The position numbers and the translations under genes are program-made. The notes below the pieces were generated by a model. The model made no database searches. It had not been told where the DNA came from and worked only from the letters and a program-made list of their open reading frames with translations. Of a DNA stretch of 28,597 nt, positions 22,646 to 28,597 are shown one piece after another. This DNA is from an uncultured Christensenellaceae bacterium (lineage in GTDB: Bacteria > Bacillota > Clostridia > Christensenellales > Pumilibacteraceae): the NCBI GenBank assembly GCA_910587805.1, contig CAJUNM010000004.1, positions 17,000 through 45,596 of the forward strand, in the 5' to 3' direction. Each line of letters starts with the position of its first letter. Positions within the stretch are counted from its first letter, which is position 1.

Positions 22646-24688
22646 ATGAAAAACAAGAAAAACAAGTCGGACAATCCGAAAAATAAAGGTAAGCGCGCGA
22701 AAAACAAGTTTACTGCGCTGTTTTCTCCGCGGTATCGCTATGTTATATTGACGTTGATACTCGATATTGCGTTGGTGTTCGGCTCGTTTTGGCTTGCGCA
22801 CTTTTCTATATATTACTCCGATTCGGTAGCCAATCCGTCCAACTATAAGCAGTTTTTCGTTCCGCTGATGCTCGTGTCGGTCACTGTGCCGATCTGTATG
22901 CTTGCGCTGTTCGATTGCTATAACGTCGTGTGGAAGTATGCGGGACGAGTCGAGTTTTTGAAGTTCGCGCTGTCATACGTGGTTTCATTCATAGTCCTGC
23001 TCATAATCAAAGCTATAGTGGACGTGGCGTTCAAAGTGGATTTTTGGGTCACGCAAATCCTGCTGTTCTTGGTTTTCTCTCTGTTATCCACGGGCATTAT
23101 AAGATTTTTCAATATAATACTGAGATATATCAAACACGTAAAACAGAGCCGCGACGTTAGCAAGGACAGCCACCCGAAACGCACGATAATCGTGGGCGCG
23201 GGCAACGTCGGCTCGGTACTGTTGAACAGATTTTTGAATAACGCCAACGAAGGTTATTTGCCCGTCGCGCTCATTGACGATGACGAGGAAAAACAGGGCG
23301 CGACCATAGGCGGCGTGCTCGTTGCGGGCGGCATGAACACCATATCCTCTATAGTCGAGGAATACAAACCGGATATTTTCATAATAGCCATATCGTATTT
23401 GACCAAGTCGCAGCTCAAAGCGATTTATGAGCGTCTCGCGAAATTCAAAGTCGAGATAAAAATGATCCCGCCGATAGGCGACGTAGAACATATAATTTCG
23501 GGTTCGGCGCTCGAACTGCACGATATTAAGATCGAGTCGTTGCTCGGCAGAGACGAATTCAAAGTGCGTCAAGACCTCGTCGACCTTTCGGTTAAAGACA
23601 AGGTCGTAATGGTCACGGGCGGCGCGGGTTCGATAGGTTCGGAGTTATGCCGTCAGGCGCTCAATTTCGGTTGCAAACATCTCGTTATTTTCGATCAACA
23701 CGAAAACGGCATGTTCGCGATAGATCAGGAGTTTTCCAAAAAATACGATACGTCGCGCTATTCGCTCGTAGTCGGTACGGTGCGCGAGGCGGACAAGCTC
23801 GAAACCGTTTTGGAAAAATACAAGCCCGAAGCAGTGTTCCACGCCGCGGCGTACAAGCACGTTCCGATGATGGAGATCGCGCCTACGGAAGCTATAAAGA
23901 ACAACGTGTTCGGCACGAAAAACGTTATAGAAAAGTGCCAGAAAGCAGGCGTAAAGCGGTTTGTGCTCATATCGACCGATAAGGCGGTCAACCCCGCTAA
24001 CGTGATGGGCGCGAGCAAGCGTCTTGCGGAAATGCTCGTGCAAACGCGCGCGGGCGATTCGGATATGCAAATGGCTGCGGTTCGGTTCGGCAACGTGTTG
24101 GGCTCGTCGGGTTCGGTAATACCCACTTTCCTCGCACAGATCAAAGCCGGCGGACCGGTGACGGTGACCGACAGAAATATCAAGCGTTATTTTATGACTA
24201 TACCCGAGGCTGTGCGGCTCGTTTTGCAAACGGGCGCGCTTGCGTCGAGCGGCGAGGTTTTCGTTTTGGACATGGGCGAACCCGTGTATATTTACGACCT
24301 TGCATGCAGTCTGATACGCTTGAACAATATGATCCCGAACGAGGATATACAGGTAGTGATCTCCGGTCTGCGTCCCGGCGAAAAGCTGTTTGAAGAACTG
24401 CGTTACGATAAAGAGCAGGCTGACGTGACCACTCACGAGGGAATATTCGTTACCAAGCTCGAAAAGATCGACCGTAAAAAGTTCGACAAAGCGCTCGGCG
24501 AATTGCAGCGTCTCGCTCTTGCCGAGGACGAGGCGGGGATAGAAAAGAAAGTGTTTAGCATAGTTCCGTCGGAAGCGCGCGAACAGGCGTTGCGCGAGCG
24601 CGAGGCGAGCATAAAAGCCGCGACGGCGGAAGCGCAAATGAACGACGCCGCCGTCGAAACCGACGGCGCGGGCGCGGTAAGCGCATAA
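22646..24688 (+). CDS. Membrane NDP-sugar 4,6-dehydratase (CapD/FlaA1/PglF family)
   Basis: This 680-residue protein is a polysaccharide-biosynthesis dehydratase, probably acting on UDP-GlcNAc to begin a modified deoxyamino sugar for surface glycans. About four TM segments fill residues 30-150. A first nucleotide-binding fold starts at TIIVGAGNVGS (180-190). The catalytic SDR domain has TGGAGSIG (324-331), STDKAVNP (443-450) and MGASKR (454-459), the motifs of the large PglF/WbpM/CapD enzymes. GLRPGEKLFEEL follows near the end. The C-terminal 60 residues are charged and Ala-rich. ATG 22646 is four bases after GAGG. The ATG at 22643 is too close. uppP starts 43 bp downstream with no terminator, so they may be co-transcribed. 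Confidence 0.93.
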   Translation: MKNKKNKSDNPKNKGKRAKNKFTALFSPRYRYVILTLILDIALVFGSFWLAHFSIYYSDSVANPSNYKQFFVPLMLVSVTVPICMLALFDCYNVVWKYAGRVEFLKFALSYVVSFIVLLIIKAIVDVAFKVDFWVTQILLFLVFSLLSTGIIRFFNIILRYIKHVKQSRDVSKDSHPKRTIIVGAGNVGSVLLNRFLNNANEGYLPVALIDDDEEKQGATIGGVLVAGGMNTISSIVEEYKPDIFIIAISYLTKSQLKAIYERLAKFKVEIKMIPPIGDVEHIISGSALELHDIKIESLLGRDEFKVRQDLVDLSVKDKVVMVTGGAGSIGSELCRQALNFGCKHLVIFDQHENGMFAIDQEFSKKYDTSRYSLVVGTVREADKLETVLEKYKPEAVFHAAAYKHVPMMEIAPTEAIKNNVFGTKNVIEKCQKAGVKRFVLISTDKAVNPANVMGASKRLAEMLVQTRAGDSDMQMAAVRFGNVLGSSGSVIPTFLAQIKAGGPVTVTDRNIKRYFMTIPEAVRLVLQTGALASSGEVFVLDMGEPVYIYDLACSLIRLNNMIPNEDIQVVISGLRPGEKLFEELRYDKEQADVTTHEGIFVTKLEKIDRKKFDKALGELQRLALAEDEAGIEKKVFSIVPSEAREQALREREASIKAATAEAQMNDAAVETDGAGAVSA

Positions 24689-24731
24689 AGCGCGTTCGGC
24701 CCGAATATAATTCGCTTAAGGAGCAACAGTT

Positions 24732-25529
24732 ATGGTTTGGTGGCAAGCGCTCGTACTCGGGCTGATTCAGGGTTTTACGGAGTTTTTGCCCGTGTCGTCA
24801 AGCGGACACTTGATTTTGGTGCGCGAACTTATGGGGCTTAACCTCGTAAGTTCCACTCAGGAGAATTTTTTATTTGATATTATGGTGCACGTCGGCACTC
24901 TCGTAGCCGTCGTGCTCGTGCTGTATAAAGATATAGGCGGATTGTTCAAAAAACCGTTCAAGCGCATGGGAATGCTGATAGTAGCTACTATACCCGCCGT
25001 TATCGTCGGCTTTTTGTGCAAGGATTATATAAACGAATACTTTAACAACGCTACGTATCTGTGCTTTTTCTTTTTATTCACCGCCGTTATAATGCTCGTG
25101 AGCGAGATAATTGCCAAAAAGAACAAAAACCCCAAAGACCTCGGTTGGGGCGGCGCGATCGCAATGGGCGTAATGCAGGGCGTGGGCGTATTTCCCGGGG
25201 TCTCGCGTTCCGGTTCGTCGATTTTCGGCGGCACCGTAGCAGGCTCTAAAGGCAAGCAGGTAGCGACGTTTTCGTTCTTGATGAGCATACCCGTTATACT
25301 CGGCTCTCTGCTTCTCACCGTTATAGACGTGGCAAAGTCGGGCGCGCTCGGCTCGATCGATTGGTTCAATATAGCCGTAGGCTCGATCGCGGCTTTCGCG
25401 TCGGGATATTTTTCGGTAAAAGTAATGCTCGGACTGATAGCAAAAGCCAATTTCAAATGGTTTTCGCTGTATTTGCTTGCAGTCTCGATATTCTCGTTTG
25501 CGTATTACTTTATACCGTCGGTAAGATAA
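24732..25529 (+). CDS. uppP: Undecaprenyl-diphosphate phosphatase
   Basis: UppP (BacA) recycles undecaprenyl diphosphate to the monophosphate carrier used for peptidoglycan and surface glycan export, and its overproduction gives bacitracin resistance in other bacteria. The two signature loops are present: GFTEFLPVSSSGHL at residues 15-28 and FPGVSRSGSSIFGG in the second half. The 265 residues form about seven or eight membrane segments, matching the family length. AAGGAG at 24718-24723 lies eight bases before ATG 24732. It lies between a surface-sugar enzyme and a D-Ala ligase, consistent with envelope synthesis. Confidence 0.96.
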   Translation: MVWWQALVLGLIQGFTEFLPVSSSGHLILVRELMGLNLVSSTQENFLFDIMVHVGTLVAVVLVLYKDIGGLFKKPFKRMGMLIVATIPAVIVGFLCKDYINEYFNNATYLCFFFLFTAVIMLVSEIIAKKNKNPKDLGWGGAIAMGVMQGVGVFPGVSRSGSSIFGGTVAGSKGKQVATFSFLMSIPVILGSLLLTVIDVAKSGALGSIDWFNIAVGSIAAFASGYFSVKVMLGLIAKANFKWFSLYLLAVSIFSFAYYFIPSVR

Positions 25530-25606
25530 GACGACGTGATTTAATAATGTTCGCTTTATAAAAAATACAAGTAACGGAAAGATATGCGCCGTCATATACA
25601 TTGTGT

Positions 25607-26689
25607 ATGATAGGCGTATTTTTCGGTGGAAGGTCGTGCGAACACGACATAAGCATAATTACCGGACTTCAGGCGATGTCCGCTTGCTCGCAAAAATGCG
25701 TGCCCGTATATGTGGACGGTGAAGGACGGTTCTGGACGGGCAGCGGATTCGACAGCGTGTCCGCCGTCAAGAATTTCCGTTTCAAGGGCAAGCTCGTTCA
25801 CTTGCGCCCAAGCTCGCGGTATTTGTTTTGCAATAACCGCAAGCTGTGCAAGATAGACGCCGCATTGCTTTGTATGCACGGCATGCTCGGCGAGGACGGA
25901 AGCTTGCAAGGTCTGTTGGAGATGTGCGGCATACCGTATACGGGCAGTAACGTTTCCGGCTCGGCTGTCGGTATGAATAAACTGCTGTCTAAAACGGTTT
26001 TCGAGCGAGCGGGAATGAACGTTCTGCCGTACGTCGCGTTGCGGCGCACGGAATACCAAGCCGATGCGGCGACTGCGCTGACGGAATTCAAAGATAAAAT
26101 AGGCTTTCCCGCTATAGTCAAACCTTGCAATCTCGGCAGCTCGATCGGCATATCCGTCGCGAGCAATATGACCGAGCTGTACAAGTCGATACGCGTCGCT
26201 TTCGAGTGGGACGACACGATCATAATCGAGCGCGCGCTCGAGGATTTCAAGGAAGTCAACTGCGCCGTGCTCGGCGATAGCTGCGATGCGGGTTCGGTCG
26301 TCACGTCGGATACCGAACAGCCCGTAGGGTGGAAAAACTTTCTGACGTTTTCCGATAAATACTCGGGCAGCGTAAAGACGCAGCGGCACAAGATTCCCGC
26401 CGAGATCGGCGAGGACAACAACGAGCGTGTCAAAGAGCTTGCCGCGCGCGCGTTTTGCGCGGTCGGATGTTCGGGCGTCGCGCGAGTGGACTTTTTGGTG
26501 AAAGACGACGAAATATACGTAAACGAGATAAACACTATTCCCGGTTCGCTCTCGTGCGCGCTGTTCAAAAGCGGCATGCGCTTTTCCGAGCTTATCGACA
26601 AGCTCCTCGATATTGCCGTCAAAAAGCAAGAGCGCGTGGAGTCGCTCAAGCGCGTGTATACTCCGCTCGAACCGATAATAGGCAAGTAA
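25607..26689 (+). CDS. ddl: D-alanine--D-alanine ligase
   Basis: The ATP-grasp ligase joins two D-alanines for the peptidoglycan stem. It starts MIGVFFGGRSCEHDISI, then GEDGSLQGLLEMCGIPYTGS, the ATP-binding KPCNLGSSIGI, a GVARVDFLV strand and the Mg-binding VNEINTIPGSLS. The 360 residues are normal. The region after VNEINTIPGS differs from the usual FT..S..P form, as in other Clostridia Ddl proteins. I cannot exclude D-Ala-D-Lac or D-Ser specificity from motifs alone. The ATG at 25607 has no Shine-Dalgarno site. TATACA at 25595-25600 could place the transcript start at the ATG, but there is no good -35 box. The gap from uppP is 77 bp. Confidence 0.9.
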   Translation: MIGVFFGGRSCEHDISIITGLQAMSACSQKCVPVYVDGEGRFWTGSGFDSVSAVKNFRFKGKLVHLRPSSRYLFCNNRKLCKIDAALLCMHGMLGEDGSLQGLLEMCGIPYTGSNVSGSAVGMNKLLSKTVFERAGMNVLPYVALRRTEYQADAATALTEFKDKIGFPAIVKPCNLGSSIGISVASNMTELYKSIRVAFEWDDTIIIERALEDFKEVNCAVLGDSCDAGSVVTSDTEQPVGWKNFLTFSDKYSGSVKTQRHKIPAEIGEDNNERVKELAARAFCAVGCSGVARVDFLVKDDEIYVNEINTIPGSLSCALFKSGMRFSELIDKLLDIAVKKQERVESLKRVYTPLEPIIGK

Positions 26690-26707
26690 AATCTATCGTT
26701 AAAATAT

Positions 26708-26736
26708 TTGCATATCGCGCGGAATGGGTGTATAAT
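26708..26736 (+). promoter_or_regulatory. Promoter of the YwaF-like gene
   Basis: TTGCAT (26708-26713) and TATAAT (26731-26736) are 17 bp apart, with the start expected near 26743. The leader is about 16 bases and holds a GGGAG ribosome site at 26748-26752, six bases before the ATG. Confidence 0.75.
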
Positions 26737-26758
26737 GTGAGTACTACGGGAGATAACC

Positions 26759-27478
26759 ATGCCGCCGAAACTTTACGGAACCGAACATATTGTTTATATA
26801 GTGTGCGCGATAGCGCTCACTGTCGCCGTCGCGCTTTCGGTGCGGTTCGTTTGCAAGTCGGAAAAGCAGAGGGCCGTCGCGCTGAAGGCGATCGCGGGCG
26901 TGCTGCTCGTTTTGATAGCCGCTAACAGAATATCGCTTGCGGTATGGAAAAAGAGCGAACTCGAACTGTTGCCCAATTCGTATTGCGGAATGTCGAGTTT
27001 GCTTCTTGCGCTCGTCGTATTGACGAGGAAACCCCATAGCAAAGCGTACGATTTTTTGTTCTATGTCGAGCTTGTCGGCGGCGTTGCTACCGTATTTTAT
27101 CCGAACTTTTTGGCGCAGCACGTATCGTTTTGGTTTATGCCGACGATAACGGGACTGTTGCATCATACAGTGGGAATGATATTGTGTATAACGCTCGCGC
27201 AGTGCGGTTGGTTCCGTCCGTCTCTCGAACGCTGGAAAATGTTCCCGATCGGTCTGAGCTGTTATACGGTTTACGGCTTGTTTTTGCTCGACGTGCTCGG
27301 CATACCGAATACTATGCAGATAGACGCGCCTATAATATCCGGTACGCCGCTATATTGGTGGTTCGTGCTCACGGTCGGTTCGGCTGCGCTGTTCGTGTTC
27401 TTGCTGCTTTGGGAGATCGTAGGCAATAAGCTTAAAAAGCGCGCGCCTCGAAAAATCGAACGGCTGAAAGCGCCGTAA
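26759..27478 (+). CDS. YwaF/TIGR02206-type integral membrane protein
   Basis: The 239-residue protein has about seven hydrophobic segments and the family pattern of a polar LPNSYCGMSSLLLAL motif in the third segment, and LLHHTVGMIL later (paired His in a membrane helix). This matches the YwaF/TMEM164-like family of conserved membrane proteins. No function is established in bacteria. The C-terminus is basic (KKRAPRKIERLK), as expected for a cytoplasmic end. It has its own promoter and is followed 66 bp later by the M1 peptidase gene, with no terminator that I can see between them. Confidence 0.82.
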   Translation: MPPKLYGTEHIVYIVCAIALTVAVALSVRFVCKSEKQRAVALKAIAGVLLVLIAANRISLAVWKKSELELLPNSYCGMSSLLLALVVLTRKPHSKAYDFLFYVELVGGVATVFYPNFLAQHVSFWFMPTITGLLHHTVGMILCITLAQCGWFRPSLERWKMFPIGLSCYTVYGLFLLDVLGIPNTMQIDAPIISGTPLYWWFVLTVGSAALFVFLLLWEIVGNKLKKRAPRKIERLKAP

Positions 27479-27544
27479 ATATTGCGAATAAACATAAATT
27501 ATCGTTTCTTCTCATATCTATATCAACGAAGGAGCGATTTTTTT

Positions 27545-28589
27545 ATGAACAAAAAACCGATAGCAATCATATCGGCGACAGTGATCGCCGCCGTCGCCGC
27601 ATTCGGTTCTGCGGCGTGTTCCGCGAAGCCGAAAGAAGAGCTTACCGTTTACGGTATCGAAGCCGCGCTGTCTTCCGATTATACGTTGACTGCGTCCGTC
27701 ACGTGCGACTACGTAAACAACACAGAAGTGCCGCAAGACGAGTTGTGGTTTCATTTGTACCCGAACGCGTTTCGCGAAGGCGCAAAGTTTTCGCCCGTGC
27801 CGAGCGATCGCATAACCGCGGCATATCCCGACGGCAGATCGTACAGCACGCTCGATATTACGAGCGTAAGCGTAAACGGAACGGATGTGGATATTTCCGT
27901 TACCGGCTCGGACGAGAACATTTTGGCGGTCGATCTCGGCGGAAAACTCGAGCCGCTCGATCGCACGGTAGTCAAGATAGATTACAGCGTAAAAATCCCG
28001 AAGGTGAGACACCGTTTCGGCTACAACGATAACAGCGTAAACCTCGCAAACTTTTATCCGATCGCATGCGTGTACCGCGACGGCGCGTTTGTAGCCGATC
28101 CGTATTATTCCACGGGCGATCCGTTCTTTTCCGAAGTCGCCGATTATAACGTTAAACTGACCGCGCCCAAGGAATTAACGGGCGCATTCACGGGCAGCGT
28201 TAAATCGACGGAAACTAACGAGGAAACGGTCACTTATTCCGTAGAAGCCAAAAGCGTGCGCGATTTTGCGGCGGTTCTCGGCAAGTACGAAAAAATGAGC
28301 GGCAGAGCGGGCGACGTTGTGGTGAACTATTATTACCACCACGATTCGCAGCCCGAGCGCGCGCTCAATACCGCCATACTCGCGGTAAAGACGTTCGGCG
28401 GATTGTTCGGAACGTACGCATACCCCGAATATAACGTGGTACAGACGGCGTTCTTGCAAGGCGGCATGGAATATCCCGCGCTGTCCATGATCTCTGACGC
28501 ATACAGCGGCGACGCATACGACGACGTTATAGTTCACGAAACGGCGCATCAATGGTGGTACTCCGCCGTCGGCAACGATCAGGTGAAGT
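27545..28589 (+). CDS. M1-family metallopeptidase lipoprotein (3'-truncated)
   Basis: The first 348 residues of a membrane-anchored aminopeptidase-like protein. The signal peptide ends with lipobox FGSAAC (Cys25). A beta-rich N-terminal domain follows (WFHLYPNAF at about 75-83 is typical of the M1 saddle domain), then the exopeptidase-type GGMEYPALSM motif and the zinc site HETAHQWW at H331/H335. The third zinc ligand, a Glu expected further on, is off the contig. AAGGAG at 27529-27534 lies ten bases before ATG 27545. The apparent TAG at 28589-28591 is formed by one genomic T plus adapter bases, so it is not a real stop. The full gene probably continues for several hundred residues. Substrates are presumably extracellular peptides. 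Confidence 0.9.
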
Positions 28590-28597
28590 AGATCGGA
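28590..28597. other. Illumina adapter start (not genomic)
   Basis: AGATCGGA is the first eight bases of the Illumina adapter read in reverse complement and equals the reverse complement of positions 30-37. It is too short to be certain alone, but with the adapter at the left end it is convincing. It creates the false TAG that closes the last gene. Confidence 0.88.

Noticed and set aside
1..28597. CRISPR arrays, insertion sequences, prophage genes, tRNA or rRNA genes
   Set aside because: None was seen on reading both strands; repeats found are protein-domain repeats or short promoter-proximal repeats.

Overview
The window is a 28.6 kb metagenome-type contig from an uncultured Gram-positive, endospore-lineage Bacillota, most likely a Clostridia member related to Christensenellales. 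This placement is inferred from a GPR spore protease gene, lipoprotein signals with Lgt, A/G-rich Shine-Dalgarno sites, near-consensus sigma-A promoters and InlB/Flg_new-type repeats in surface proteins. No rRNA was available to test it. Both contig ends carry sequencing-adapter sequence: 1-37 is the end of an Illumina adapter and 28590-28597 is the start of its reverse complement. The first gene is therefore 5'-truncated, and the apparent stop of the last gene is artificial.

Layout, left to right: (i) the 3' end of a VanW/G5-like gene, then lgt from a consensus promoter that appears to make a leaderless message, a small membrane protein, nicotinate phosphoribosyltransferase (pncB) and a coiled-coil protein, closed by a terminator at about 3984-4021. 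(ii) On the minus strand, rpsT with an unusual 100-residue Lys/Ala/Glu tail and its own promoter and terminator, followed by an exported membrane-anchored protein of unknown function. (iii) gpr and murI on the plus strand. (iv) An accessory block at 7889-18226: a LytTR response regulator and GHKL sensor kinase, a 13-bp direct repeat with 21-bp period placed just before a promoter whose spacer holds a G9 tract, a small two-TM protein, a 2010-residue domain-swapped GH3 membrane protein with four Cys-rich motifs and four carbohydrate-binding-like modules, and a lipoprotein with InlB-like repeats and two modules of the same kind. (v) A cell-envelope precursor block: a putative small multidrug exporter plus glmS on the minus strand, divergent from glmM on the plus strand, then a membrane NDP-sugar dehydratase (CapD/FlaA1 type), uppP and a D-Ala-D-Ala ligase. 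(vi) A YwaF-like membrane protein and the start of an M1-family lipoprotein metallopeptidase.

The most interesting part is block (iv). My reading is that the LytTR/GHKL pair senses an external signal and activates the operon beginning at 10149 through the direct repeat. The operon would build a surface-anchored beta-glycosidase with its own binding modules plus a companion binding lipoprotein. The regulator link rests on repeat geometry and position. The substrate is unknown. Block (v) supplies glucosamine-6-P, glucosamine-1-P, a modified HexNAc sugar, recycled undecaprenyl phosphate and D-Ala-D-Ala for wall and surface polymer synthesis.

No stretch longer than about 300 bases lacks a gene. 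I saw no rRNA, tRNA, insertion sequence, CRISPR array or prophage gene.
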